NCBI GenBank assembly: GCA_014169315.1
Contig: AP022133.1
Coordinates: 2,728,001 to 2,792,000 of the forward strand
DNA length: 64,000 nucleotides
Source: Enterobacter cloacae
Lineage (GTDB): Bacteria; Pseudomonadota; Gammaproteobacteria; Enterobacterales; Enterobacteriaceae
Reading direction: 5' to 3'
Part shown: piece by piece, positions 17,895-28,066 of the stretch
How positions within the stretch are numbered: position 1 is the first letter of the stretch
Layout of the letters: each line of letters begins with the position of its first letter
Notes under the pieces: model-generated
Databases searched by the model: none
The model's input: only the letters and a program-made list of their open reading frames with translations
What the model was told of the DNA's origin: nothing
Program-made: the position numbers and the translations under genes

Positions 17895-18707
17895 TTAGTT
17901 ATTTACAGGGATCACCGCGCCTTTGTATTTGGTGCGGATCCAGTCCTGAATCTCTTTAGAGTGCAGCACATTCACCAGCGCAACGATATCTTTCTTCTTC
18001 TCATCGCCACGGTGTACGGTAATGATGTTGGCATACGGGTTGTTTTCACCGCTCTCAACTGCAATCGGGTCGTGAACCGGATCCAGACCGGCATCAATCG
18101 CGTAGTTGGCGTTGATCACTACCGCAGCACCTTCGTCGTTGTTGTACATCTGCGGCAGCAGAGACGCTTCTACGTTAGGCGTGAACTGCAGCTTCTTCGG
18201 GTTCTCGACGATATCGCTGATGCGTGCGGTCACTTTGTCGATGCCCGGCTTCAGCTTGATCACGCCCGCTTTCTCAAAGATGGAGAGAATTCGCCCCTCT
18301 TCAGAAACGGCATCGCGCATGATGATTTTGCCGCCTGCCGGCAAATCTTTCAGCGATTTGTATTTTTTGGAGTAGATACCGATTGGCTCGATGTGGATCG
18401 CCCCCGCGCTGACAAAATCGTAATCCTTATCGCCAGCGTGATCTTTCAGCACGCTGTTCAGATAAGGGATGTGCTGGAAGTAGTTGGCGTCAATGTCATG
18501 CCCCGCCAGCGCCGTGTTTGGCAGAATGTAGTCCTGGAAGGGTTTGATCTCCAGATCGATACCCTGCTTCGCCAGAATCGGCTTCGCCTGCTCCAGAATT
18601 TCGGCATGCGGCGTGTTGGACGCCCCCACCGTCAGGGTGTCCGCCCAGGAGGCAAAGCTCAGGGCACTCAGGGTTGCGGCGGCGATCAGTGTCAGTGTTT
18701 TTTTCAT
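17895..18707 (-). CDS. MetQ-family ABC substrate-binding protein
   Basis: A 270-residue binding protein of the NlpA/MetQ family, which binds methionine or related sulfur compounds. The signal peptide (MKKTLTLIAAATLSALSFAS) has no lipobox cysteine, so the protein should be soluble in the periplasm, unlike MetQ of E. coli, which is a lipoprotein. Conserved ANYFQHIPYL and MRDAVSEEGR segments mark the family. It is the last gene of a metN-metI-metQ-like operon facing a reverse transsulfuration operon, which suggests methionine or another sulfur amino acid as the ligand. Confidence 0.87.
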   Translation of the reverse strand: MKKTLTLIAAATLSALSFASWADTLTVGASNTPHAEILEQAKPILAKQGIDLEIKPFQDYILPNTALAGHDIDANYFQHIPYLNSVLKDHAGDKDYDFVSAGAIHIEPIGIYSKKYKSLKDLPAGGKIIMRDAVSEEGRILSIFEKAGVIKLKPGIDKVTARISDIVENPKKLQFTPNVEASLLPQMYNNDEGAAVVINANYAIDAGLDPVHDPIAVESGENNPYANIITVHRGDEKKKDIVALVNVLHSKEIQDWIRTKYKGAVIPVNN

Positions 18708-18735
18708 GATGATGGTTCCTGTGTGTTATTAGAAA

Positions 18736-19404
18736 TTATCTTTTGTCTAACAGTGAAGTAATGACATCGCCGCAGAACTGGATAATGAAAACGATGATCA
18801 AAATAGTCACCGTTGCCACCAGCGTGACGTCACCGTGGTTGCGCTGGAATCCTTCCAGATAAGCCAGATTTCCCAAGCCGCCTGCGCCAATCACCCCCGC
18901 CATTGCGCTGTAGCTCACCAGCGCAATCAGCGTCACCGTAATACCTGAAACCAGTGCAGGTGATGACTCCGGCAGTAAAACCCGAAACACTAAGGTGCTC
19001 AGTCGTGCGCCCATCGAGCGCGTTGCTTCTATTACCCCTTTGTCCACCTCACGCAGAGCAATCTCGACCAGACGCGCGTAGAACGGCGCAGCCCCCACAA
19101 TCAGGGCAGGCAGTGCGGCGTTTGCCCCGAGGATGGTACCGACGACGGTCTTGGTGAACGGGATCAGCAGTACGATCAGAATGATGAACGGGACCGAGCG
19201 GAACACGTTCACCACAATCGACATCACGCTATACACCGCACGGTTGTGGAACAAACCACCGCGCGCAGTCAAAAACAGCGCCAGGCCAAGCACAATCCCC
19301 AGTACAAAGGTTGCCACGCCGGAGAGTGCGGTCATGTACAGCGTCTCCTGCGTGGCTGCCCACAGTTGATCCCACTTCAGATGCGGAAAAAGATCCTCAG
19401 CCAT
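18736..19404 (-). CDS. MetI-family ABC permease
   Basis: A 222-residue permease of the MetI family with five to six membrane helices and the conserved IGAGGLGNLAYLEGFQRN segment near the C-terminus. An EAA-like loop, EATRSMGARLSTLVFRVLLP, lies in the middle and contacts the ATPase. Its start overlaps the end of the ATPase gene by 8 bp. It pairs with the MetN- and MetQ-like proteins of the same operon. Confidence 0.9.
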   Translation of the reverse strand: MAEDLFPHLKWDQLWAATQETLYMTALSGVATFVLGIVLGLALFLTARGGLFHNRAVYSVMSIVVNVFRSVPFIILIVLLIPFTKTVVGTILGANAALPALIVGAAPFYARLVEIALREVDKGVIEATRSMGARLSTLVFRVLLPESSPALVSGITVTLIALVSYSAMAGVIGAGGLGNLAYLEGFQRNHGDVTLVATVTILIIVFIIQFCGDVITSLLDKR

Positions 19405-20419
19405 GCTTAATTACCTCGCCTTCAATATCACTGTGCTGCAGATCGGCGAGGATATTGTTCAGTTGCTCATCAGATGCCACCACGTGCACCCAGAGTTGCC
19501 CAAAAACACCGTGGGCTGTTTGCGTCATTTTCCCGTGCAGGATGTTAAACGGCAGGCCGTAGCGCAGCGTTAACTCACCCACGATCGGCTTATGCGTGCT
19601 GTGTCCGGTGAAGGTCAGCCGGATGACCGAGCCTTCCAGCTCATTCGCCAGCGCCGAATTAAATGTCTCTTCCTCAGCGTACTGGCTGACCTGACGCACG
19701 AACTGCCGGGTAATTGGCTGTTGCGGATGGGTAAAGACGTTCAGCACATCCCCCTCTTCCACAACTTTGCCATTTTCCATCACCGCCACGCGGTCACAGA
19801 TTTTGCGCACCACGTGCATCTCGTGGGTGATCAGCACAATGGTCAGTTTGAAACGACGGTTAATGTCCAGCAGCAGATCGAGGATCTGATCGGTGGTTTG
19901 TGGGTCAAGGGCGGATGTTGCCTCGTCACAAAGCAACACGTCCGGGTTATTCGCCAGCGCGCGGGCAATACCGACGCGCTGCTTTTGCCCGCCGCTCAGC
20001 TGGGACGGATACGCATTCTCGCGACCTTTCAGGCCGACCAGCGCCACCAGCTCGGCCACGCGAGCCTTGATGTTAGCTTTAGGCACCCCGGCAATTTGCA
20101 TCGAAAAAGCGATGTTCTCGTTTACCGTGCGCGACCACAGCAGGTTGAAGTGCTGGAACACCATACTGATTTTCAGCCGCGCCTGGCGCAGCGCTTCACC
20201 CTTTGCGGCAGAGATGTCTTGTCCATTGATGGTGACGCTGCCGGTGCTGGGTTTTTCCAGACCATTCAGCAGACGGATCAGGGTACTTTTCCCTGCGCCG
20301 CTGTAACCAATAATGCCGTAAATTTGTCCCTGTTCTACCGTCAGATTGACGTTATCAACGGCAGTGAGTGCCACCTTTCCGTTATCAAAAACCTTCGAAA
20401 TATTCCTGAGTACGATCAT
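19397..20419 (-). CDS. MetN-family ABC ATPase with NIL domain
   Basis: A 340-residue ATPase: Walker A GYSGAGKST, signature LSGGQKQRV, Walker B DVLLCDEATSALDP. The C-terminal part (about 265-340, including GQLWVHVVASDEQLNNIL) is the NIL regulatory domain through which intracellular methionine inhibits MetNI in E. coli. I chose the ATG at 20419, where the ABC domain begins (MIVLRNISKVF). It is the first gene of the operon, and the IS5-family element now lies 63 bp upstream of it. Confidence 0.92.
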   Translation of the reverse strand: MIVLRNISKVFDNGKVALTAVDNVNLTVEQGQIYGIIGYSGAGKSTLIRLLNGLEKPSTGSVTINGQDISAAKGEALRQARLKISMVFQHFNLLWSRTVNENIAFSMQIAGVPKANIKARVAELVALVGLKGRENAYPSQLSGGQKQRVGIARALANNPDVLLCDEATSALDPQTTDQILDLLLDINRRFKLTIVLITHEMHVVRKICDRVAVMENGKVVEEGDVLNVFTHPQQPITRQFVRQVSQYAEEETFNSALANELEGSVIRLTFTGHSTHKPIVGELTLRYGLPFNILHGKMTQTAHGVFGQLWVHVVASDEQLNNILADLQHSDIEGEVIKHG

Positions 20420-20478
20420 TCTTATTCGCAATCCGTTCCGCATATAGCGGTTTAGCAGTATGGATGTCCAAATGAGTG

Positions 20479-20482
20479 TAAA
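20479..20482. repeat. IS target site duplication, left copy
   Basis: TAAA directly before the left inverted repeat, matched by TAAA at 21680-21683. IS5-family elements make 4-bp duplications. Confidence 0.8.
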
Positions 20483-21679
20483 GGAAGCTGCGATTAAGTG
20501 GTCCGCAGCTCCCGATATGACGCCCCAAACCGTCCTTTATCGACGTCCTGTGGCTCAATTTTCCAATTTTCAGCCCAAAATCGTCTCTTCGTGGCTGATT
20601 TTGGCCCTGTTTCAGGCCAATTTCCTCATTTCAGGTAGATCTCGCCTGTGCCCGTATCAATTGGTCAACTCGAACCAGGTTCGCCAGGGTGAATAACATC
20701 GCCAGTTGACTGTCATTTTTAGCCAGCCCCTTGTACCTGGCTTTGACGAAACCAAACTGACATTTTACTATCCGAAATGGATGCTCAACCTTCGCTCGGA
20801 TACTCGCTTTCAGGTATTCGTAACGGATGGCCAGCTTGTTCTTGCGCGGGTGTTGCTTCAATGCATTCACTTTGCCGGGACGCTTGGCGATAAGCCAGTC
20901 TGCGCTGACATCGCTGAGCTCATCGCGCTTTTCGGCCCCCTGATAACCAGCATCGGCTGAGATAAATTCTTCATCGCCATGCAGTAACTTGCCAACCTGA
21001 TTGAGGTCGTGCTCGTTAGCCGCCGTGGTCACCAGACTGTGGGTCAGGCCACTTTTGGCGTCCACGCCAATGTGCGCTTTCATGCCGAAGTACCACTGGT
21101 TACCTTTCTTGGTCTGGTGCATGTCTTCATCACGGCTGTTGTGTTTGTTTTTGGTAGAGCTGGGGGCTTGAATGATGGTGGCATCCACCAAGGTGCCCTG
21201 GGTCATTAGAACGCCACACTCTGCTAGCCAGTGATTAACGGTACTGAAGATTTTGCGGGCCAGTTCATGCTGCTCCAGCAAATGCCGGAAATTCATGATG
21301 GTAGTGCGGTCTGGAATGGCTTTATCCAGTGACAGGCGAGCAAATTGGCGCATGGAGGCGATTTCATAGAGGGCATCTTCCATGGCCTCATCGCTCAGGT
21401 TGTACCATTGCTGCATGCAGTGAATACGCAGCATGGTTTCCAGCGGATAGGGCCTGCGACCATTACCGGCCTTGGGATACACAGGCTCGATAACGCCAAG
21501 TAATTTGTCCCAGGGAAGCAAGTCATCCATTCTGCCAAGGAAAACTTCTTTGCGGGTCTGGCGGCGTTTACTGGAAAACTCACTGTCGGCAAAAGTCAGT
21601 TGCTGGCTCATCCGGTTACTCATTCTGGGTTCAGGTTACAACACGATGATCTCACATCTCGGACTTATTCGCACCTTCC
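20483..21679 (-). mobile_element. IS5-family insertion sequence, 1197 bp, complete
   Basis: The element is bounded by imperfect 16-bp inverted repeats, GGAAGCTGCGATTAAG (20483-20498) and the complement of GGAAGGTGCGAATAAG (21664-21679), with two mismatches. A TAAA duplication flanks both ends. Length and a single transposase gene fit the IS5 subgroup (IS5 itself is 1195 bp). The intact frame and matching ends indicate a potentially active, fairly recent insertion. It splits the intergenic region between the metNIQ-like operon and mtcBC. Confidence 0.92.
20631..21611 (-). CDS. IS5-family transposase
   Basis: A 326-residue DDE transposase whose length equals the IS5 InsH core product. Shared features are [19 protein letters not shown] at the start, [31 protein letters not shown] (first Asp), [11 protein letters not shown] (second Asp) and the Y-2-R-3-E region [14 protein letters not shown] with the last Glu. 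It is intact. I chose the ATG at 21611; a start 12 bp upstream is also open. Confidence 0.93.
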   Translation of the reverse strand: MSQQLTFADSEFSSKRRQTRKEVFLGRMDDLLPWDKLLGVIEPVYPKAGNGRRPYPLETMLRIHCMQQWYNLSDEAMEDALYEIASMRQFARLSLDKAIPDRTTIMNFRHLLEQHELARKIFSTVNHWLAECGVLMTQGTLVDATIIQAPSSTKNKHNSRDEDMHQTKKGNQWYFGMKAHIGVDAKSGLTHSLVTTAANEHDLNQVGKLLHGDEEFISADAGYQGAEKRDELSDVSADWLIAKRPGKVNALKQHPRKNKLAIRYEYLKASIRAKVEHPFRIVKCQFGFVKARYKGLAKNDSQLAMLFTLANLVRVDQLIRAQARST

Positions 21680-21683
21680 TAAA
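21680..21683. repeat. IS target site duplication, right copy
   Basis: TAAA directly after the right inverted repeat, identical to the left copy at 20479-20482. Confidence 0.8.
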
Positions 21684-22020
21684 CAGGCGATATCAGGTTT
21701 TAAATGACCAAAAAGGAATTTGTTATAACCTCAGGAAATAAGAAGCGGCATCACCGGGTTGAAAGCCAATAGACCAATTTCAGCAATGATTATCTGCGGA
21801 TTGCATATCTCACGGGGCATCTCCGGTGAAAATGGTTATTTTTTCCGCATTTCATGCCGATATAGCCATCCTCACATCCAGAGCACTTTACGTCTCACCA
21901 TCCTGACATCCGAAATCAGCATGAATATGCTTTTCTGTTCTAAATGACAGTGAATCGTTCTTTATCGGGAATTTTTCATCGCCCTATCATCCCGTCATGA
22001 CCTCCTGAAAGGAAAACACC
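21684..22020. promoter_or_regulatory. Remaining mtcB upstream region
   Basis: 337 bp between the IS and mtcB. It is AT-rich and must hold the mtcB promoter, and formerly perhaps the promoter of the divergent metN-like gene as well. I see no confident MetJ or CysB site and no ORF. AAGGAAAACACC before the ATG is the mtcB ribosome binding site. Confidence 0.4.
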
Positions 22021-23391
22021 ATGACGATTTACCATTCCGTCACCGAGCTGATTGGCCAGACGCCGCTTATCCAGTTGCATAAACTCGATACCGGCCCGTG
22101 CTCGCTATTTTTGAAGCTGGAAAACCAAAACCCCGGCGGCTCGATTAAAGATCGCGTTGCGCTGTCGATGATTAATGAAGCGGAGCGCAACGGTTTGCTG
22201 CTGCCGGGCGGTACCATTATTGAGGCCACGGCGGGAAATACCGGCCTCGGTCTGGCCCTGATTGCCGCCCAGAAAGGATATTCGCTGATCCTGGTGGTGC
22301 CGGACAAAATGAGCCGCGAGAAGATTTTCCACCTGCGGGCGCTGGGTGCTCAGGTGCTGCTGACACGTTCCGACGTCAACAAGGGGCATCCGGCCTATTA
22401 TCAGGATTACGCCCAGCGCCTGGCGGACGAGCTGCCCGGCGCGTTTTACATTGACCAGTTCAATAACGAAGCCAATCCGCTGGCGCACCGCACCACCACG
22501 GCACCGGAACTGTATGAACAACTTGGCGGCAACATTGACGCCATTGTGGTCGGCGTGGGTTCCGGCGGAACGCTGGGCGGTCTGCAGGCATGGTTTGCCG
22601 AACACTCCCCGCACACGGAATTCGTGCTGGCCGACCCTGCAGGGTCCGTTCTCGCCGACCAGGTGGAAACCGGGCGCTACCACGATGCTGGCTCCTGGCT
22701 GGTTGAAGGGATCGGCGAAGACTTTATTCCGCCGCTGGCGCATATCGAAGGGGTGAACCGCGCCTGGCGCATCACCGATCGCGAAGCGTTCACCACCGCA
22801 CGCGAACTGCTGAAAACGGAAGGTATTCTGGCAGGCTCCTCCAGCGGCACGTTGCTGGCAGCAGCGCTGAAATATTGTCAGGCCCAGACCACGCCAAAAC
22901 GTGTCGTCACCTTCGCCTGCGACAGCGGGAACAAGTATCTGTCGAAAATGTTCAACGATGACTGGATGCGCCAGCAGGGGCTGATTTCTCGCCCGCAGGC
23001 AGGCGATCTCTCTGACTACATTGCCCTGCGCCACGATGAAGGCGCGACCGTCGCCGCCGCCCCGGATGACACGCTTTCCACCGTGCTGGCACGGATGCGT
23101 CTGTACGACATCTCTCAGTTACCGGTGCTGGATAACGGCAAGGTCGTGGGCATTATCGATGAATGGGATCTGCTGCGGCACATCGGCGGCGACGGCGATC
23201 GTTTCACCCTTCCCGTGACAGCAGCAATGACGCGCCAGGTGGAGTTTCTCGATAAACATGCGCCGGAAAGCGCCCTGACGACCCTTTTCGACCGGGGTCT
23301 GGTGGCAGTGATCACCGACCATGACCGTTTTCTGGGTCTGATTACGCGTAGTGATGTCCTTACCGCCTGGCGCAACCGTCTACCACAATAA
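22021..23391 (+). CDS. mtcB: Cystathionine beta-synthase (reverse transsulfuration)
   Basis: A 456-residue PLP enzyme that condenses homocysteine with serine (or O-acetylserine) to cystathionine. The PLP lysine is K43 in NPGGSIKDRVALSM, and the phosphate-binding loop is GVGSGGTLGG. Two C-terminal CBS domains occupy about 335-456 (RLYDISQLPVLDNGKVVGII and GLVAVITDHDRFLGLITRSD). The layout is that of true CBS, not cysteine synthase. With the next gene it forms the pathway from homocysteine to cysteine that E. coli lacks and that was described in Klebsiella as mtcBC. The ATG has a good SD. Confidence 0.88.
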   Translation: MTIYHSVTELIGQTPLIQLHKLDTGPCSLFLKLENQNPGGSIKDRVALSMINEAERNGLLLPGGTIIEATAGNTGLGLALIAAQKGYSLILVVPDKMSREKIFHLRALGAQVLLTRSDVNKGHPAYYQDYAQRLADELPGAFYIDQFNNEANPLAHRTTTAPELYEQLGGNIDAIVVGVGSGGTLGGLQAWFAEHSPHTEFVLADPAGSVLADQVETGRYHDAGSWLVEGIGEDFIPPLAHIEGVNRAWRITDREAFTTARELLKTEGILAGSSSGTLLAAALKYCQAQTTPKRVVTFACDSGNKYLSKMFNDDWMRQQGLISRPQAGDLSDYIALRHDEGATVAAAPDDTLSTVLARMRLYDISQLPVLDNGKVVGIIDEWDLLRHIGGDGDRFTLPVTAAMTRQVEFLDKHAPESALTTLFDRGLVAVITDHDRFLGLITRSDVLTAWRNRLPQ

Positions 23392-23402
23392 AGGAATAAA
23401 CG

Positions 23403-24548
23403 ATGAAAAACCTGGCAACCCTGAGTGTACACAGCGGTGAATTTAACGATCGGCACGGCGCAGTTATGCCACCAATTTACGCCACCTCGACGTTTGCGCA
23501 ACCGTCACCGGGAGAACATACCGGCTACGAATATTCCCGCAGCGGCAACCCAACCCGCCATGCGCTGGAAACCGCGATAGCCACGCTGGAAGGTGGCACG
23601 CGCGGCTATGCCTTTGCTTCTGGTCTCGCAGCCATTTCTACTGTGCTGGAGCTGCTGGATAAAGACAGTCATATCGTCGCAATTGATGATGTCTATGGCG
23701 GAACCTATCGGTTGATTGAAAACGTGCGCAAGCACAGCACTGGCCTGCGGGTCAGTTGGGTTAAACCGGACGATGTCGCGGGACTCGAGGCTGCCATTCG
23801 CCCGGATACGCGAATGGTCTGGGTAGAAACACCAACCAACCCGCTGCTTAAGCTGGCGGATCTTGCTGCCATCGCAGAAATCGCCCGTCGCCATAATATT
23901 ATCAGCGTGGCGGATAACACCTTTGCCTCACCGGTCATTCACCGACCGCTGGAGTTCGGCTTTGATATTGTGGTGCACTCTGCCACCAAATATCTTAACG
24001 GCCATTCAGACGTGGTGGCCGGGCTGGCGGTGGTGGGTGATAACAAAGTGCTGGCAGACAAACTGGGCTACCTGCAAAACGCGGTCGGCGGTGTACTGGA
24101 TCCGTTCAGCAGTTTCCTGACGCTTCGCGGCATCCGTACCCTCGCGCTGCGAGTGGAAAAGCACAGCACCAACGCTCTGGCCATTGCGCAATGGCTGGAA
24201 CAGCACCCTCAGGTCGCAAAAGTATTTTATCCGGGACTGGAATCGCACCCGCAGTATTCCCTCGCCCGCACGCAGATGGCATTGCCGGGCGGGATGATCT
24301 CGGTAGTGGTGAAAGGTGATGCGCAACGCGCAGCAGAGATTATCCGCAAACTGAAACTGTTTACCCTCGCCGAAAGCCTGGGGGGTGTGGAAAGTCTGGT
24401 GAGCCAGCCTTACAGCATGACCCATGCTTCTATTCCGCTGGAACAACGTCTGGCCAACGGTATTGTGCCGCAGTTGATCCGCCTGTCAGTCGGGATTGAA
24501 GATGCAAAAGATCTGATTGCCGACCTCAACCAGTCACTGAAAAATTAA
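23403..24548 (+). CDS. mtcC: Cystathionine gamma-lyase (reverse transsulfuration)
   Basis: A 381-residue Cys/Met-metabolism PLP enzyme that would split cystathionine to cysteine, ammonia and 2-oxobutyrate. The PLP lysine is K196 in VHSATKYLNGHSDV, with YSRSGNPTR and ESLGGVESLVSQP as family motifs. Cystathionine gamma-synthase is closely related, but pairing with a CBS gene 11 bp upstream argues for the lyase. It belongs to the mtcBC-type operon. A hairpin (GCGGCAG/CTGCCGC) follows the stop without a T-run. Confidence 0.88.
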   Translation: MKNLATLSVHSGEFNDRHGAVMPPIYATSTFAQPSPGEHTGYEYSRSGNPTRHALETAIATLEGGTRGYAFASGLAAISTVLELLDKDSHIVAIDDVYGGTYRLIENVRKHSTGLRVSWVKPDDVAGLEAAIRPDTRMVWVETPTNPLLKLADLAAIAEIARRHNIISVADNTFASPVIHRPLEFGFDIVVHSATKYLNGHSDVVAGLAVVGDNKVLADKLGYLQNAVGGVLDPFSSFLTLRGIRTLALRVEKHSTNALAIAQWLEQHPQVAKVFYPGLESHPQYSLARTQMALPGGMISVVVKGDAQRAAEIIRKLKLFTLAESLGGVESLVSQPYSMTHASIPLEQRLANGIVPQLIRLSVGIEDAKDLIADLNQSLKN

Positions 24549-24925
24549 ACAAAATGCGGCAGGCAATCGGTCTGCCGCTATAAGATGTCATGATACCTTA
24601 ACGCCTTGATAACAATCTTGTGTGGATCTTCACAGAATGTTTTTGAAACGCTGTTTTCATTTTCCTTTTGTCTGAAAACCAGCGTATAATGCGCGCCTAA
24701 TCCCTGGTGAATGGTTTCAGCGCTTGGAATACAAAAAACAACGTACAACTTCTCCTCTCTCTCGTTGGGCTGAAACTCAGGCACACTTTCTTCTGCACGC
24801 TCATTTGATGTCACCTATCCTTAGTGCGTGCCATAGCCAATTTCGCAACACAGGTTTGACTCCGCGGCGGTGCGCCCCCGGAGCGAGATTCCCATATCCT
24901 TCCCAACTTAAAGACTAAGACTGTC
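24549..24925 (+). promoter_or_regulatory. pykF upstream region
   Basis: A 377-bp spacer. TATAAT at 24685-24690 with TTTCCT 18 bp upstream gives a start near 24697 and a leader of about 229 nt. A Cra box overlaps the early leader. The open frame on the minus strand through this region is judged spurious. Confidence 0.6.
24708..24719. promoter_or_regulatory. Cra (FruR) operator at pykF
   Basis: TGAATGGTTTCA fits the Cra consensus TGAAACGTTTCA at 10 of 12 positions and lies just downstream of the predicted pykF start. Cra represses pykF in E. coli from a site in the same place. Confidence 0.82.
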
Positions 24926-26347
24926 ATGAAAAAGACGAAAATTGTTTGCACCATCGGCCCAAAAACCGAATCTGAAGAGATGCTGAGCAAAATGCTGGAC
25001 GCCGGCATGAACGTTATGCGTCTGAACTTCTCCCACGGCGATTACGCAGAACACGGTCAGCGTATCCAGAACTTGCGCAACGTGATGAGCAAGACCGGTA
25101 AAAAAGCCGCGATCCTGCTGGACACCAAAGGCCCGGAAATCCGCACCATTAAACTGGAAGGCGGTAACGACGTTTCTCTGAAAGCAGGCCAGACCTTCAC
25201 CTTCACCACTGACAAGTCTGTTATCGGCAACAGCGAAATCGTTGCTGTGACCTATGAAGGCTTCACCAGCGATCTGTCCGTCGGTAACACCGTTCTGGTG
25301 GACGATGGTCTGATCGGCATGGAAGTGACCGCTATCGAAGGTAAAAACGTTGTTTGTAAAGTACTGAACAACGGCGACCTGGGCGAAAACAAAGGCGTTA
25401 ACCTGCCAGGCGTTTCCATCGCGCTGCCAGCACTGGCTGAAAAAGACAAACAAGATCTGATTTTCGGTTGCGAACAAGGCGTTGACTTCGTTGCAGCATC
25501 CTTCATCCGTAAACGTTCCGACGTGGTTGAAATCCGTGAGCATCTGAAAGCCCACGGCGGCGAGAAGATCCAGATCATCTCCAAAATCGAAAACCAGGAA
25601 GGCCTGAACAACTTCGACGAAATCCTCGAAGCGTCTGACGGCATCATGGTTGCACGTGGTGACCTGGGTGTTGAGATCCCGGTTGAAGAAGTGATCTTCG
25701 CGCAGAAGATGATGATCGAGAAATGTGTTCGCGCACGTAAAGTGGTTATCACTGCAACGCAGATGCTGGACTCGATGATCAAAAACCCACGTCCAACCCG
25801 CGCAGAAGCAGGCGACGTGGCTAACGCCATCCTCGACGGTACTGATGCCGTTATGCTGTCCGGCGAATCCGCGAAGGGTAAATACCCACTGGAAGCGGTG
25901 ACCATCATGGCGACCATCTGCGAACGTACCGATCGCGTGATGAAAAGCCGTCTGGACTATAACAACGACAGCCGCAAACTGCGCATCACTGAAGCTGTGT
26001 GCCGTGGTGCAGTAGAAACCGCAGAGAAGCTGGAAGCGCCACTGATCGTGGTTGCAACCCAGGGTGGTAAATCTGCCCGCGCAGTACGTAAATACTTCCC
26101 TGACGCGACCATCCTGGCGCTGACCACCAACGAAACCACTGCTCGTCAGCTGGTACTGAGCAAAGGCGTGGTTCCACACCTGGTGAAAGAGATCGCTTCT
26201 ACTGATGATTTCTACCGTCTGGGTAAAGAAGTGGCTCTGCAGCTCGTTGAACGCGGCCTGGCACAGAAAGGCGACGTTGTTGTGATGGTTTCGGGTGCCC
26301 TGGTTCCATCAGGTACGACCAATACAGCATCTGTTCACGTACTGTAA
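24926..26347 (+). CDS. pykF: Pyruvate kinase I
   Basis: A 473-residue fructose-1,6-bisphosphate-activated pyruvate kinase that makes pyruvate and ATP from phosphoenolpyruvate. Active-site segments [29 protein letters not shown] and [10 protein letters not shown] are present. It is 3 residues longer than E. coli PykF because of an insertion near residue 450 ([17 protein letters not shown]). Strongly biased codons fit a highly expressed glycolytic gene. Cra repression is expected from the upstream box. Confidence 0.98.
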   Translation: MKKTKIVCTIGPKTESEEMLSKMLDAGMNVMRLNFSHGDYAEHGQRIQNLRNVMSKTGKKAAILLDTKGPEIRTIKLEGGNDVSLKAGQTFTFTTDKSVIGNSEIVAVTYEGFTSDLSVGNTVLVDDGLIGMEVTAIEGKNVVCKVLNNGDLGENKGVNLPGVSIALPALAEKDKQDLIFGCEQGVDFVAASFIRKRSDVVEIREHLKAHGGEKIQIISKIENQEGLNNFDEILEASDGIMVARGDLGVEIPVEEVIFAQKMMIEKCVRARKVVITATQMLDSMIKNPRPTRAEAGDVANAILDGTDAVMLSGESAKGKYPLEAVTIMATICERTDRVMKSRLDYNNDSRKLRITEAVCRGAVETAEKLEAPLIVVATQGGKSARAVRKYFPDATILALTTNETTARQLVLSKGVVPHLVKEIASTDDFYRLGKEVALQLVERGLAQKGDVVVMVSGALVPSGTTNTASVHVL

Positions 26348-26377
26348 TAATTCCCGAACGAATTATTTTTTGATAAG

Positions 26378-26404
26378 AAGCGTCCTTCGGGACGCTTTTT
26401 TTAT
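26378..26404 (+). terminator. pykF terminator
   Basis: AAGCGTCC-TTCG-GGACGCTT followed by TTTTTT. Confidence 0.92.
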
Positions 26405-26895
<491 letters not shown>

Positions 26896-26910
26896 TAGTA
26901 CCTGTTAATA

Positions 26911-26940
26911 AAATGGCGCACATTGTGCGCCATTTTTTTT
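26911..26940. terminator. lpp terminator
   Basis: AAATGGCGCAC-ATT-GTGCGCCATTT followed by a run of T. It also faces the 3' end of convergent ldtE. Confidence 0.92.
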
Positions 26941-26955
26941 GTCTGCGTCAAACCG

Positions 26956-27969
26956 CTACTGCGTGACCTTCTCTCCCCCGCCTTCGGCAACCGCAGCGGA
27001 CACCCGGCTGTTCTGTACCGACAACACATTATTGCTGGCCGATGTGTCAGTCCCTGCCGACACGGCGACCGGGATCCCCGCCCGACGTGACAAGGCTTTA
27101 TCAATAAGCGCTTTATCACTACCCGACTGAGAAACAAACGACGCGAAATCGGCGGAATGGGTGATTGGTGCGATCTGTGGGTTTTCCCCCTCAATCTGCG
27201 CCAGCGGACGGTGAACTTCAATATAGCGCTTACCATCCGGCTCGACGGAGAACTTCACCGGCTCATTGATAATCTGTACCCGGGTGCCGACGCGCGCCTG
27301 CCCGAACAATGCTTTGATATCCGGTGCGTTCATGCGCATGCAACCCGAACTGACCCGTAAGCCCACGCTGTCCGGCGCACTGGTACCGTGGATAAGATAT
27401 TCACCATGCCCCACACCTAAACGCAGCGCAAAACGTCCTAGCGGGTTATTTGGCCCTGCCGGTACAACTGGCGGCAATTTAATTCCCTGCTCCAGAGAGC
27501 GCGCTCTGATGCCTGGTGTTGGTGTCCAGGTTGGATTCGGGATTTTCTGGCTTACGTGGGTGATCGTCACCGGGGTTTCCAGCCCCTGCTTCCCTATACC
27601 GAGCGGAAAGACCTGAACAATCTTTTCCCCCGGTGGGAAGTAATAGAGCCGGAGCTCAGCCAGGTTCACGACAATACCCTCACGCGGCGTGTCCGGCAGC
27701 AGCATCTGGGATGGAATGATGATAGTGGTGCCCGGGGCAGGATCCACCGGCGCAATGGTATTATTTGTTTCCAGGATAAGTTGTGCTGCAGTATTAAACC
27801 GACGGGCAATAGTCTGCAGTTTATTGTCTCCTTCCTGAATCGTGTAGGTTTGGTTTTGCCCAATCAGGCGGCTGCCCGCAGGCGGCAATGGATAGTCCAC
27901 CGCCCAGGCTGAATTAAGAGCACCGAGAGAACTGAGGAGTAATAGAGTTATTAGAGACGCGCGCTTCAT
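26956..27969 (-). CDS. ldtE: L,D-transpeptidase LdtE (YnhG)
   Basis: A 337-residue exported enzyme forming 3-3 (mDAP-mDAP) peptidoglycan cross-links. Signal peptide 1-23 (NSAWA), LysM-like domain about 41-87, and YkuD catalytic domain about 97-232 with H194 and the nucleophile C210 in the motif [21 protein letters not shown] longer, less conserved tail follows. Length compares with 334 in E. coli. The place between lpp and sufE is conserved. Confidence 0.95.
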   Translation of the reverse strand: MKRASLITLLLLSSLGALNSAWAVDYPLPPAGSRLIGQNQTYTIQEGDNKLQTIARRFNTAAQLILETNNTIAPVDPAPGTTIIIPSQMLLPDTPREGIVVNLAELRLYYFPPGEKIVQVFPLGIGKQGLETPVTITHVSQKIPNPTWTPTPGIRARSLEQGIKLPPVVPAGPNNPLGRFALRLGVGHGEYLIHGTSAPDSVGLRVSSGCMRMNAPDIKALFGQARVGTRVQIINEPVKFSVEPDGKRYIEVHRPLAQIEGENPQIAPITHSADFASFVSQSGSDKALIDKALSRRAGIPVAVSAGTDTSASNNVLSVQNSRVSAAVAEGGGEKVTQ

Positions 27970-28008
27970 GCTGAGATTCCTTATTCACTGGCAGAATGCC
28001 AGAAAGCT

Positions 28009-28040
28009 GAAAAACCAGCGAGGCGGGAGCCACCTCGCGA
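28009..28040 (-). terminator. suf operon terminator
   Basis: On the minus strand GCGAGGTGGCTCCCGCCTCGC is a strong stem followed by TGGTTTTT, 27 bp after sufE. Confidence 0.75.
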
Positions 28041-28066
28041 AACAGAATGAATGCTGTCCTGTAAGT

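Noticed and set aside
17856..18761. A 301-codon plus-strand frame antisense to the metQ-like gene
   Set aside because: A shadow; the minus-strand frame has signal peptide and family motifs, this one has none.
24578..24814. A 78-codon minus-strand frame upstream of pykF
   Set aside because: It lies over the pykF promoter and Cra box, shows no family similarity that I know, and has no SD.
24908..26179. A 423-codon antisense frame in pykF
   Set aside because: A shadow created by the extreme codon bias of pykF; composition is unlike a protein and pykF is certain.
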